Shown here piece by piece: positions 33,708 to 45,094 of a stretch of 64,000 bases of DNA. Source of the stretch: Tetrapyrgos nigripes (Eukaryota > Basidiomycota > Agaricomycetes > Agaricales > Campanellaceae). The notes below the pieces were generated by a model. It was not told the DNA's origin, did not search any database, and worked only from the letters and a program-made list of their open reading frames with translations. The stretch lies in assembly GCA_013368315.1 (NCBI GenBank), contig JAACJM010000084.1, forward strand, positions 186,001 to 250,000. Reading direction: 5' to 3'. Both the position numbers and the translations under genes were made by a program. Every line of letters begins with the position of its first letter. Positions within the stretch are counted from its first letter, which is position 1.

Positions 33708-34462
33708 TCAAGCATCAAGCTCCGAGGCACTAGCAGACAAGTCAGGGCACCAAACCTCGAAACCGTAGGAATCAAACAGCGCAAAGAACATTCGGATGCT
33801 CGATTCGTCTACCAGGGCTACATCTTTTGCAAGGCTGTTACCTCTTGCCCCGTTGTTGAAATAGTTAAGGCGAGCTTTTTCAATGCGTTTGCTGTGGACT
33901 TTTTCAGGATCGCACTTGCCCAAGTTCATCACCAGTGTCGAGAAATCTTGGAGAGTGCTGAACCAGTTGGCAAACTTCTGCTTGACAGTAGGAGCTGGTC
34001 ATGCAGGTGCGGATGTTCTGTCGGCGAGCCCCCACGCCATGCATATATGCACTTGAAAGGCGTGCTAGTATCTTCATGTGAGTATTTACCTTCTAAATGC
34101 AGAAACTTGAAACTCACAATAGTACCTCTAGCCTTTTCTGGCACCTGATCTCGGGGTATGCGGATCGGGTCGCTTTTTTTCGATTTCTTCGACCTAGTTT
34201 CAGGAGCAGGTTGCTTGGAAGAGGGTTTCTGCGTAGACGACGCAGAGTTAGGCCTGGATGAAGGATTTTGCACAGTCGATGAACAATTCTGCATAGACGA
34301 TGGACGACTCGGCCCAGACGATGAACAGTTCACAGAATTCTGCATAGTAGATGAACGATTTGGCCTAGAGGACGTTGCAGAGTTCTCCGTCGACGATGAA
34401 CAATTTGGTCTAGACGATGACAAAGTGTTCTGCGTAGACGGAGGTTTTCTCTTAGATGACAT
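33708..34462 (-). CDS. Uncharacterised gene tail-to-tail with inner transposase, two exons
   Basis: Minus-strand exons 34462-34090 and 33994-33708 (GTAAAT donor, CCAG acceptor) join in frame to 219 residues. The N-terminal half is Ser/Pro/Asn-rich with imperfect repeats of SSRPNRSSTMQNS type. A basic stretch RSKKSKKSD follows. The C-terminal half looks folded: TVKQKFANWFSTLQDFSTLV, EKARLNYFNNGARGNSLAKD and SIRMFFALFDSYGFEVWCPD. The stop is only 36 bp from that of the transposase. No family recognised. It may be a second transposon protein or a captured gene. Confidence 0.5.
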
Positions 34463-35100
34463 TGGGAATGAACAGAGGGACAATACTGAACTTGTCACTT
34501 AGGGTACGGAGATTTTTATGAGTCAGGGAATCAGTAGTGGCACAAAAGGGGTTTTTTGTCCAATCCTTTGACTTCTGCCCTATGTTTGATAAATAACAGC
34601 ACGCCATTATACCTTCAAATTTTTGAATCAAGGTCAAACTGCCCATTGTATCACTGGTCTTTGCTATGATTTTCTTTCAACATACCCATGTTCGGATTCC
34701 GACCTCAATTAGGCGTGTGAGTGTTATTCTGCGAAGGTGGAGGTGGTGGAGGTGGGTTAGGCATGTTTGTAGGCATTCCATACACTTTGGTTTGGGACTC
34801 TCAAGTGAGCTGGATGAAGTTGACTTGGAGTTCAGTTTTGGTTGCGAGCGGGATAAACTCGACTTGGAGGTTGGCTTAGGTTGCGAGCTGGATGGTGTCG
34901 ACTTGGATGTCCTTTCTCTCCCCAACTTTTGTCCCCTTCCTGTATATTTTTTGAAAGGATAATCAAACCACTTACCTTAGCCTTTCTTTGTTCGCATCCT
35001 TAGCCTTTCTTCGCTTTTATACCCTTTGAAAATCAAGAACTTATGGAGACCACCAAGGCTATTGGTCTGATTTCCTCATTAATCATTTCTCCTGGCTTGT
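34463..35100. other. Low-complexity region of inner element
   Basis: A minus-strand Ser/Lys-rich ORF (34925-34677, KPTSKSSLSRSQPKLNSKST) may be an upstream exon of the preceding gene. Nothing else is supported. Confidence 0.3.
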
Positions 35101-35117
35101 ACGAAGTACCACACTCA

Positions 35118-35440
35118 GGATTCTGGCTGGAAAATTAAAGCCTCGGTCATTACGAGGTATGCTGCCTGTTTCTCTTTTCCTGAAAAGCTACATCAATATT
35201 GTTTACAGGACCCTCCCAGTTGGCAAGAGATCCTCAAGTACTTTCATGATTCTGAATGTCAATCATACATATTCCAATACAGCTAGCAAGGTCATCAAAT
35301 GGTGATCTACTGTCTTCACGTGCAATTCCATTCTTCACGCCAAAAAAAGACTGCATTTGTTATCGAGCACAATTTCATCATGGCCACCTACCTTACCGAT
35401 CATGTCATTGTCTTTGAGGGTCAGCCTGCAGCAATCAGGA
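35118..35440 (+). pseudogene. RLI1: RLI1/ABCE1 gene fragments captured in the inner element
   Basis: Three pieces match, from memory, the conserved ribosome-recycling ATPase RLI1/ABCE1. RILAGKLKPR (about 35119-35150) is followed by an intron with GTATGC donor and TTTACAG acceptor. Next is DPPSWQEILKYFHDSE (35210-35258), the region after the first nucleotide-binding P-loop. After SKVIKW and a frameshift comes [20 protein letters not shown] then VIVFEGQPA (about 35345-35427), the H-loop region of the second ATPase domain. The middle of the gene is deleted and the pieces are not in one frame. It cannot make a working protein. Confidence 0.75.
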
Positions 35441-35975
35441 TTTTTTCTGGATTTTATCAGATTTTTATTCGCGACTTTGCTGATTTAATTGCGTCACGTC
35501 ACAAGTCACTAACACGTCACGAGTTACGGTCACATCACGAGCTACTGTCATGTCACGAGTTACGGTCACACGTGACGTTCCGGGATCCAAGCCACAGGAG
35601 GACATAGGGGATAGTTTCGGTTGGCGTCGCAAAGGTTGTTAGTCGGAACTAAGGTATTATCTCGAATCGATGTTTTCCGTTCGTTTGAGTGAAATGTGGC
35701 GGGAAGTCCTCTCGTCTCGACGAGAGGACTTGCACGCATTTGATAGTTCCCTAAAGTTGTTCCTTTGTTTTTCCTGTTTTAGCTGTTGACGCTTGCTTTC
35801 ATTGTTGTTGTACATACATATATATCTCGCGTTTGTATTCTTTTACCATTGTATTCTTTGAAAGAAAACTACCTTGGATCTCAAAATCCGTTGCTAGGCA
35901 TCGGTTAGTTTCTATTATTGGAATCTAAGTACATCTTGAGTATCTTAAGAGTATCCTAAGTTCGGATCTACTTGT
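35441..35975. other. Right part of inner element, no gene
   Basis: Contains a cluster of CACGTCACGAGTTACGG-like direct repeats near 35495-35575 (GTCACGAGTTACGGTCACA occurs twice with variation). No supported ORF. Confidence 0.4.
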
Positions 35976-36063
35976 TTGATTACCGGCTGGTGTGATGGTG
36001 AAGTCTTGGTCCGCTTCCCGTGCGGGAGCCAGACCTCTGCTTCCCATGAGCTTGTCCCCAGTG

Positions 36064-38512
36064 TACTCCTTAACTTCCCACCCCACCTCCGATATCTCCC
36101 TGAAAATATGTATTTAATTGGTGTTATGCCTGGTCCCAGGACCCCATCGGTTGTCTGTGGACAATTCAGCCCAACTCTCAAACTGGTGGTGGACGATATG
36201 ACCAAATTTGAAGGCGGCGTCAGATTTTCTCGGACGTACAAATATCCCCAGGGACAGGTTTGCAAGACCGCTTGCGTCATTGTCCTCGCGGATGCGCTAG
36301 CTTTGCGAGAGATTGGTGGCTTTTCTTCTGCGACTTCTCAGTTTCCATGCACTACCTGCCTACTTCCTCTCCAAGAGCTGCGAAATCTAGATAGAGCAAA
36401 CTGGCCACACAGGGAATTAATTCCGCATCTCCAACAGGCTCTGGCCTGGAAAAATGCCAGAACCCCCACGGAACAGGACGCATTGTTCCAGACTAACAAG
36501 GTCAGATGGTCGGAACTTAACAGACTGGAGAATTTCAACATAATTATATCGTCTCCTGCGGAGTATTATCATTTGTTCTTTTTAAATGCGCTACAGGTAC
36601 ATTGTCAGGAAATCTGGGGTATAGACCTTGACAATGACGGAGGGGATGGAGCTCCAGACACTGACATGGTCATCGACGACGACGAACAGTCAGAAGGCGA
36701 CGACACTCCATGATACAAGACACGTCAAAAAGACAATCTTCTACAAGATGTCGTTCACCATCTTGTGAATGTCTGCAACACCACCTTTCCTCACATCAGC
36801 TCTAATGCTCGACAGTATTTGACAGACTGGCTCCACACTCCACAGGACACACCCCTTCCCAGTCCATCTGCAGCACCAGCTCAGCCAGCTCAGCCAGGAG
36901 GATATGAACAAAGACGACCATTGAACATCTCTCTAGACCCTCGGCCTGCATTAAACATCAGACAAGCATCAATATCTGAAGTGCATCAAAGCACTGTATT
37001 GTTATGTCCATATGCCTGGCAGTCTGACCCAGGAGCAGGTCTTGGCCTGTGGTAGCCTTCTCATGTTGCGTCTGTTGCTCAAAGATTGTGGTCTTCCCGA
37101 CAAACGGCGCAAAATCGACTGCGTGACTTTGTTGATAACATGGGTAAGTCCATTTCAGCCCTTCCACCATTTTGTGGTTTTAACTTGTTGTAGGTTGACA
37201 ATCATTTTCCCTCAATACCGCCCGAATTTTCAAGGCCATCAGTTCGTGGAAATGCGGTTTTGGGCTCCGATGTAATGTCCCAGGTACACACCGACATGAA
37301 GAAAACTCTCCTACCTTCATGGATCAGTCCTGCTCCGGGGGATTGGGGACCGTCTCGCCGTGGCAAGCTCTCTGCAGATGAATGGCGAGTCATCGGGATT
37401 GTTCATCTTCCCGCTACTCTCATCTGCATATGGGGAGTCAACGCTGGCTCCAGAAAATTGGAAATGCTAGAGAACTTCATGTCTCTCATAACAGCTATCT
37501 GACTGGCGGGGTTGCGGTCAGTGAAGTTTGAGCATATCCAACAGTATGAGAGTAATATGAAGCTGTACCTGACGACTCTACAAAGTCTTTACGGTTCGGC
37601 AGAGGTCAGTGTCTACAAACCACACCATCATGTCATGATACATCAATGTGAGGTGATGTATTGGTTTGGCCCTGTACATGCTCGAAATACCAGCTGGGTG
37701 GAGCGGTACATCTATACTATGCCGGAGCAGAACTTGAACAACAAGTTTGGTAAGTCACAGCTTCATTCTTCTTCTTCAAACTCTGACATTGCAAATTAGG
37801 TCAGTTAGAAGGAACTATGATGCGCTCTTGTTCGAGGACAGCCAACTTGCATGCACTCTTGAAAGAGGATTCTGCATCTCGGCAAGTTCTCGCTCGCACA
37901 ATCGGGAGACTCGAGAAATTGCAGAAGGAAGATTCTAGAGGTACTCGAACAGCTAATCTAATTGACCCTGACAATACTGGGGCATCTGAAAGAGCTGAGC
38001 CTGCTCTTTTGTCTGACCTCGACCTTCAAAGGATAGCTCGTGTTCTGGACCATGTTTATAGTTGTAATTTCTACTTCCAGAACTGGAACGCCCTCTCTAG
38101 AGCTGTTGGCAGGGTGAACAATGTCTCACTGAAAGGTGTTCGCTTTTCCACGAACTTGGCACATCCAGGAAATAGCCGTGTCTTGTGTTGGACCCTACAG
38201 TCATTGGAAGAAGTAGTTTGTAGAATTGAGAATATTTTTGCCTATACCCATTTTGCTCGGAATGGTATCCAAACTGAATGCATGCTTTTCGAAGTGCAGC
38301 CTTACTTGCCATTACCAAACGACAAAACTCCTGCTTATCAGCCTCTGGATCGGATGTATAAGAGGTTCGGATATACTATGGTTGGCGACGCTAGTCCAGT
38401 TCCAGGAAGTTCTTTGATCCTGCCTGGTGAGAATATTTGTTCTCATTGGGTTGAAGTGAAACTGGAGGCTGGTGTCCATGTTGTAATCCCCTTAAGTGAG
38501 GTAAGTACCTGA
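36064..38512 (+). pseudogene. Outer Plavaka-type transposase, C-terminal part
   Basis: Continues the frame cut at 29373. Blocks: LLNFPPHLRYLPENMYLIGV, GPRTPSV, LREIGGFSSATSQFPCTTC, KVRWSELNRLENFNII and a DDDEQSEGDD acidic run. Further exons give LPSWISPAPGDWGPSRRGKL with SADEWRVIGIVHLPATLI (37240-37502), HHHVMIHQCEVMYWFGPVHA (37512-37740) and GQLEGTMMRSC through PYLPLPNDKT (37800-38512). An in-frame TGA at 36711, loss of the segment around 36720-37200 and the 6.69-kb insertion make it non-functional as it stands. Some of these breaks may be introns. Confidence 0.75.
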
Positions 38513-38839
38513 CTCCTGGTACTGGTGCATCGTCATCTATAACGCTCATCTGGGGGTTTGTAGCTTCACCTTTGAAAACGTCTTTGAAAAAAGTGAGTTG
38601 GGGTGGTCTTTCTGATTCTGATGAAGATGTTTAGAATGGCTAGGACAATTTTACAGTACTGTTGTAGAACTGTACGTGGTAGATTTCTGTACTTGACCAA
38701 TTGCAATATGCATCTTATTTTTCATGCATGAGACAAGCATTTTTAGTGATGTACATGTGAACATTTTTAAGATCGTTTCATTTGACTTAGTACAAGAAGA
38801 TACATCTCGCCATCACTATTTGCCTGACTGTCTGTTTAG

Positions 38840-40349
38840 TCCTTGTGATCCATTGACTCTTCTCCACCAGGATTGGCCTTCTTTGCCACCTTCCCCTTTC
38901 CCTTCCTCTGCCGCTTTCTGAACCTTTCTCTGTTCCTTGCTTTCTGGCGCTCACTGTTCTTCTTCTTCTGCTTGACAAAAGCCTGGCCGTTTTCAAAGTA
39001 CTGCTGATTTCCAAACCAAGCTCGACGGATAAGGCGGATTCGTTGGGTCCTCACAAGGTACTGGTCGCAGTGTCAACCTGACGGATAAGAGTAAGGATTT
39101 AAAAATAAATATTTCTGGAATAGCAACGAAGGAAGAAAGACTCAGTAACTCACAAACCAGAACTTTCTCAAGTTTAAACCCGTAAAGCCCGTAAAACCGG
39201 GAAAGCTTCTCCTCCAAGCAACGCTTGTTCACTCTTCAGAAATCATTGGCCTACTGTTAGTAACGACCACTTACTCGATGCCAGATCGTCTTCATACAAT
39301 CACATATGGAAAAGTAGACAACATGTTTTTGGTCAGTTTTATCACATCCGGCGCACGGAGATTCGTCAATCCATTGAAATGGAAACTATTCGTACATTAG
39401 CATATCAGGGACAATAAACACAGAGAAAACTGACATTGGTGTGATGCCCAGAATTTTTTGAGTTCTCTCTGATGAGATGAAATATGCGCCGAGTCTCTTC
39501 CAGACCGAGCACGTCTACAACTGTCTGAAAGGTGAGGGAATCAGCACTAAGGACATAAAAGACGGATAATGCATGACAGCGCTCACCTGGAAATAATCGA
39601 GCTTTGTTGGAAGATTGAAGTCTTTTGGGTGGAGATGAAGATGGGTGGGGTCAGCTGGTTTAGCTGAGTCACAGATTGGCACCATGAAAACGGGAACCAG
39701 AGGACTGGTGTAATAGGCAAGATATTCATCTGGAACAGCTTTGGCTAGGTCTTCTGGTAAATTCACAATTCTGTTATCCTAGGGCAGAATATATAAATAT
39801 AAAGCGACAACACTAAGCAACTGCTGCATACTTTGTGCAAGCAAGAAAAAATTTCAAAAGGGCCTTTTCGAACGGGCTCGTCATCTTCATCGTCCTCATC
39901 GCCCTCTTCATCTTCATCTTCATCTTCATCGTCTTTGTCTTTGTCTTTGTCTTTGTCTTTGTGATTGTTGGAGGCCTCCTCTCGAGTATCCTTGACATAT
40001 TGGATCCATTCACGTACAGAATCTTTCTTCACACACAAACCACCAGTCTCGAGCAAAGTATTGAGAGGTGCTCGGGTGTCATACCAGTCATTGCCATCCC
40101 AGACTTGAATTGTTCTGGTGGATTCCATGCACGCAAAGCTGCGCGGACGTTTGTGGCTGGCATTTTCCTTGATAAAGTGGGTGGGGGGGAAGAAATTAGA
40201 ACCGGTGGAACAGTATGGAGAAGGAGAAGGAGATCTAGATCCTTTCTGCGGAGCGCGCTGAGATGAGGAGGCTTGCAATTGACCACAACGTTCTAAATAA
40301 AGCTGTAGGTCAGAATATTAGGAGCGTAATTAGGAGACTCACTGTCATG
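38840..40349 (-). CDS. Uncharacterised multi-exon gene with acidic tract and Cys pair
   Basis: Minus strand. Exon 1 is two codons (40349-40344, MT) before a GTGAGT donor; then 40302-39832, 39778-39587 and 39525-39435. These join in frame at least to TVVDVLGLEETRRIFSSHQR. Later exons (about 39375-39285 with WIDESPCAGCDKTDQKHVVYF and a WHR end; about 39055-38840 with a very basic C-terminus, KKKNSERQKARNRERFRKR) belong to it, but I could not settle their phase. The second exon encodes VQVWDGNDWYDTRAPLNTLL and a Lys/Asp/Glu run. No known family. It is convergent with the outer transposase, like the gene pair in the inner element. Confidence 0.45.
39880..39962 (-). repeat. Acidic-tract microsatellite
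   Basis: Plus-strand TCATCTTCATCTTCATC and TTTGTCTTTGTCTTTGTC units; on the coding minus strand they give a KDKDKDKD run followed by DEDEDEDEE. Simple-repeat growth inside a coding exon. Confidence 0.85.
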
Positions 40350-40391
40350 GTGTGAAGTATTGTTAAGAAGCATAAAAGGATTTGTGGGGTA

Positions 40392-43362
40392 GGTTCTGAC
40401 CAAGTCAGTAATAGAAGCACCGAAACCTAGTCAGTGCTAAGTGCTGGACTAAGCCAGGACTTGACGATATGAGGAAGAGAGGTGATAGTAAACTTTAAAA
40501 GAATAATTAATAAGTGCTGATGATGTAGTGGCATGTGACCATGTGACCGTCCATCGAATTATTGACGAGTCGTTCTCCGCGTCTCCCATCATCTTCTTCG
40601 CTGCGTGAGTCCTGGCTTGGCCAGGACTCGACACAGGCTCAGTCCTGTGTCTTTAAGCCAACTTGGTTGGCCATACAACTCCCTTGTCTTCATTTTGCAG
40701 ATCGTGTTCTGGACTTTTTGCAATCTGAGGACTGGCGAGATTGAGGGCGTCAACTCTGTGTACATTTTTTGTATGTCTTTTTCGGCTTCCTTTCTCGATG
40801 ACTATTGATTATTGATGTACTTCTATGAAGTTTACGGACTACTGGACTGGACGGTGGTGTTTCCTGCTATGATCTATGGAACGGTTAGCTTTGGTGACCC
40901 TCATGACGAAAAGTCGTGGATTTTCCATGGTCTACTATCTACACTGGCCAAGAATGGAGTTTACTACAAACCAACTAGGTATGTCATTTGCAGTATTTTC
41001 TTGCTAAGTACTGTCACTCAAGTCTTACAGGCAATTTCAAGACTTTTGGCGACTTTGTTTTATTCGTTGCGTGAGTCCTGGCTTGGCCAGCACTTGACAC
41101 AGGCTTGGTCCTGTGTCTTTAGCCAACTTGGTTGGTCACACAACTCCCTCTTTTTCGTTTTACAGATCATGTTCTGGACTTTTTGCAATCTGAAGACTTT
41201 GACGAGATTGAGGGCGTGTACGTTCTTTTGGCACATCTTATCGGCTTCTTTTCTGGATGATTACTGATATGCTTCCCTGTAGATTACGGTCTGGGCCTGG
41301 ACGGTGGTGTTTCCTGCTATGATCTATGGAACGGTTAGCTTTGCTGACCCCCATGACGAAAAGTCATGGATCTTCCATACGGTCTACTACCTACACCAGC
41401 CAAGAATGGAGTTTACTACAAACCAACACTAGGTATGTCATTTGCAGTATTTTCTTGCTAAGTACTGTCACTCAAGTCTTACAGGTTTCTGTCGGCAATT
41501 TCAAGACTTTTAGCGACTTTGTTTTATTCGTTGCGTGAGTCCTGGCTTAGCCAGCACTTGACACAGGCTTGGTCCTGTGTCTTTAGCCAACTTGGTTGGT
41601 CACACAACTCCCTCTTTTTTGTTTTACAGATCACGTTCTGGACTTTTTGCAATCTGAAGACTTTGGCGAGATTGAGGGTGTCAACTGTGTACGTTCTTTT
41701 GGCACGTCTTTTTGGCATCTTTTCTGGATGATTATTGATATGCTTTCCTGTAGGTTACAGACTACTGGACTGGACGGTGGTGTTTCCTGCTATGATCTAT
41801 GGAACAGTTAGATGGAACAGTTAGCTTTGCTGACCCCCATGACGAAAAGTCGTGGATCTTCCATACGGTCTACTATCTACACCAGCCAAGAACGGAGTTT
41901 ACTACAAACCAACTAGGTATGTCATTTGCAGCATTTTCTTGCTAAGTACTGTCACTCAAGTCTTACCGGTTTCTGTTGGCAATTTCAAGGCTTTGGGCGA
42001 CTTTTATCTTACTCACTGCATGAGTCCTGGGTTGGTCAGCACTCGACACAGGCTTGGTCCGTGCCTTTAGCCAACTTTGTTGACTATACGAGTCCCTTTG
42101 CTTTTGTTTTTGCATGTCGGTCGCGAGCCATAGTCAGGCTTGGTTCTGTATCTATAGCCAACTCGGTTGGCCACACACTTCCGTCTTTACAGACCGCATT
42201 CTGAATTTTTGGCAATACCAGCACTTTGGACGAGATCGTCAACTGCGTTCATCGGTTGGGTACGTCTTTCTCGGCTTTCTTTGTGAATGACTGACTGATA
42301 TCTGTCTCCAGGCTACTGGCTAATTGATTTGATGCCAGTGGTATAATCAATATAAACGTCTAAAGATTGCAGACTAAGAGACCCATTGATGCCGGTGGTG
42401 CTATGATCTACAGAACGGTTAGCTTTGCTGACCCCCATGACGCAAAGTTATGGATTTTCTGAAAGATCTACGACCTCCACCGGCCAAGGCAAGAGGTGAC
42501 TGGAATCCACATCGGTACGTCCTTTTCAGATTTTTCTTGCTACTATCACCAATTTTCACTTATTACTTGTAAAGATATTTCTCTGGGCAACTTTAACACC
42601 TTGACCAGATTGAGGATGTTTGCGCACATCATTTTGGTAGGTCTACGTCTCCTTTACTCAACAGTCTTTCTCTTATTTCCGTGGAACAATGAATTCGCTG
42701 ACAAATTTTTCAGGCTTCACTCCTACCCCCCTCATCATGTTTATTCACTTAGAGGCATTTGACACTGGTGCTTATTGCATGGACTCCTCGATCTCTGAGT
42801 TCAGAGTCACGCAGACTTTAGCACAGGACCAAATCAGTTTATTCGCATTGAAGAGTCTGGCTGCTGGCCGTCACCCTTTCTTATCACCTCACCTTTCATC
42901 GGCGGGGGTCCAACTGCCCCTTCATTATTTATGATACCGTTGAATGTGGGGTTAATACACGTCGCAGAGCGTGCGGCAATGTTGACCGAGTTTGCGGACA
43001 ATTTACCACCTGCTGGAATAGAAAATGAAGTGATGACGATGAAGAAAGCAACATCGCCAATCCCTGCTCCTCGACTAGTGCCGCAACTTGAATGCGACCC
43101 CATCATAGGTCGACGACTCAACACGAAACTCATATGTTGTTCCCACATCGGACAGAAGGCATCTATTTTTCCTTTCATTCCCACTTCAATGGGCGTCGGG
43201 TCCTGCATGATCTTCTCAATGACTTCAACCACCTACTTCTCGAAATGTGAAGCTATGCTTTGCATTGCAGTCAACTTCTGTTCAGACTATAGCTGTTGGA
43301 GATCGCAGGAAATCCTTCAAGTTTTTCGAGGCTTCGGGAAGAGCTTTCTCAGAAGAGACTCC
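40392..43362 (+). repeat. Module block C: inverted counterpart of block A
   Basis: Plus-strand copy of block A. Leader 40392-40560, hairpin introns near 40605, 41067, 41536, 42018 and 42110, and 148-nt exon-like pieces at about 40833-40979, 41283-41432 and 41755-41917. A diverged terminal module lies at 42310-42500 and a tail runs to 43362 (TTCTCAGAAGAGACTC). Introns have GTGAGT/TTTACAG, GTACGT/TGTAG and GTATGT/CTTACAG borders. With block A it makes a roughly 3-kb inverted repeat spaced by 33 kb; with block B it flanks the 12-kb Plavaka cluster. Confidence 0.78.
40605..40700 (+). other. Type example of the triple-hairpin intron
   Basis: The 96-nt GTGAGT...TTTTGCAG segment holds three perfect stem-loops in a row: AGTCCTGGC/GCCAGGACT (40608-40616 with 40620-40628), GACACAGG/CCTGTGTC (40630-40637 with 40644-40651) and GCCAAC/GTTGGC (40657-40662 with 40666-40671). 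The first stem overlaps the donor. A pyrimidine-rich tail and acceptor follow. Similar copies occur near 5400, 5490, 5935, 6356, 6830, 7176, 7578, 8020, 21290, 21370, 21830, 22305, 41067, 41536, 42018 and 42110, some with single mismatches or parts missing. Confidence 0.9.
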
Positions 43363-45094
43363 CTTCATCTCAATAGGTACGATAGAGATCGCCAGCATGT
43401 TTGCTGATATCAGAGATGATACTCAGAATACTGCTCGCATTCGCCCATCCACCCATCAGACGTTTGCCTCTCCGTAGAAACCATATGCTTTAAGCTATGG
43501 CATCCAGAATGTTGCAGTTCATTCCCCGAAGCCCTCGCAACCACCCCACGCCTGCATTTTACGTTCCTCTACGCGATAGGCTACCCGTCACTGCTTCCTT
43601 GGGGCTACATATTGGTATTGTTTGTCACGACACCCGACGTCAACCCGAGAGATGACATGGAACTTTCTCGTGGATTTGCCCTTCGGGCCACAGGCATTTC
43701 AGCCCAATACTGTGCACTAGATGCGGGACATATATCCCGTAGCCAGCTTTTCAGAGCAAGCTCCGTTTCAAGACATTCTAGCACATGGCTCCCTTGGTGA
43801 TATGCTCGAGATCAAACGAACTGTCGTTATGCGTAACGACAAGACCTGTTTTGAAGGTGAAGGTCCTTGGGCGGTTCAGGAATACATCGACGGCGAGAGG
43901 GCCGCTGGTCGTTTCGATGGGACATTGCGTCCACGCCGACTGAGCTTTGATCCAGCAGTGTTCCGCTGCACAGCCACAACTTACTCTTTTCTGACGCTGG
44001 ACGTTGTCTGCAACGATGAGCATTGACATTTGAAGAACTTTTCACCGCTGCAGAGCTTGATGTCCGGGTCCCAAATGCAAATTCCCTTCAGAAGACAAAG
44101 CGGATCCCGATAAATGGCTAGACGACTTGGAGGATTCTGATAGATCACAGCCGTTTTTCGGTGTGTGTCCTACAAAAAACAATAGGGCTTATCCTTCTCA
44201 TCGAGATGTAAAGATGAACATTTACAAGCAATTCTCACCATTCGTCTGCCTGAGATATCCTCAGTGTCGTCGGCAGCGAACACTCCAACAACAACAACAA
44301 CGCCTTCACCCAAACCTACCTCTCAACTCCTCAGATCTCTCTCAAGCACTTTCCATTGAAGTCTTAAGAGCAGAAGACTCGACCAACAAAGAGTACGAGC
44401 CGCTGTCGAGTCCGTGACCCTTGACACCGACTCCTCGTTCTCCTCAATCAAGTACACTTGCAACGTCACTATCATCAGCAGCAGCTTCACTACAGAACTT
44501 GCCGTACCACCACGTCACACATCGCTCAAGAAACCCGTCAATCTCTCTCTTAGCTCGCCCAAATTGCTTGCACCACTTGGGTCGGCTGCTGGAAAGAAAT
44601 AGCCCCATCATCCATCTATTCTTCCTCCAGCCACGCCGAATCCTAAACCCTTCTGGGACCTCGGATGCAAAGTATGTGTTACTTGGAGCTGCAAAGCAGG
44701 GCATTATTCTTGTCGGTGGTGCGTCTAGAGGAGTGGTATGGGTCAGAGGCCTGCGAGTGGAGGGAAGAAGGACAATGAAGAGAGTGCAAAGGCTTTGAAG
44801 AAAGGCATGGACAAAGAGAAAGAGTTTTGGAGTCCCGGTGAAAGAGTGTGGGTTGCGGCCTATAGAATGGTTCTCGATATTGGTGAGTTTTCACTTCTTT
44901 TTGTGCTCATCTCGTGTTTTCGAAGCAGCAAAAGCTAATGTTTCTTTTGGGCCATACCACAGCCTTTCTACGCCTTCCTTTCTCAAGTCCACTCCTCTGC
45001 CTAACCATCTCCACCATTCTACGTGACAAACCCATCACCAGCCTCGACAGATACCTCACCTCTCTCGGTTGCTTGAGGCAAGTACTAAGCTGTA
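43363..45094. other. Decayed coding-like DNA, not identified
   Basis: Several plus-strand ORFs with good coding character but no long frame. The clearest is at 43793-44026 (LGDMLEIKRTVVMRNDKTCF, then EGEGPWAVQEYIDGERAAGR). Another, at 44820-44880, gives EFWSPGERVWVAAYRMVLDI before a GTGAGT donor. The C-terminal piece of block C reads ISIGTIEIASMFADIRDDTQ just before. I do not recognise a family. Probably pseudogene remains. Confidence 0.35.

Larger units (their letters stand above)
29374..36063 (+). mobile_element. Inner Plavaka-type CACTA element, 6.69 kb
   Basis: Begins CACTGGGGGCGAGCTCATGG and ends with the inverse, CCCCAGTG. The inverted ends continue imperfectly for about 90 bp, to ACCGGTAATC (29452-29461) and GATTACCGG (35980-35988). 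Target duplication TAC at 29371-29373 and 36064-36066. Removing the element with one TAC restores an open frame in the interrupted transposase, so this is a true insertion. Inside are its own transposase (32116-33672), a tail-to-tail minus-strand gene, a pogo-like element, a hAT MITE and RLI1 gene fragments. Confidence 0.88.

Noticed and set aside
39835..40266. 143-residue hydrophobic plus-strand ORF with repeated IFIF/VFVFVF
   Set aside because: Antisense of the acidic Lys/Asp/Glu microsatellite in the minus-strand gene; simple-repeat artefact.
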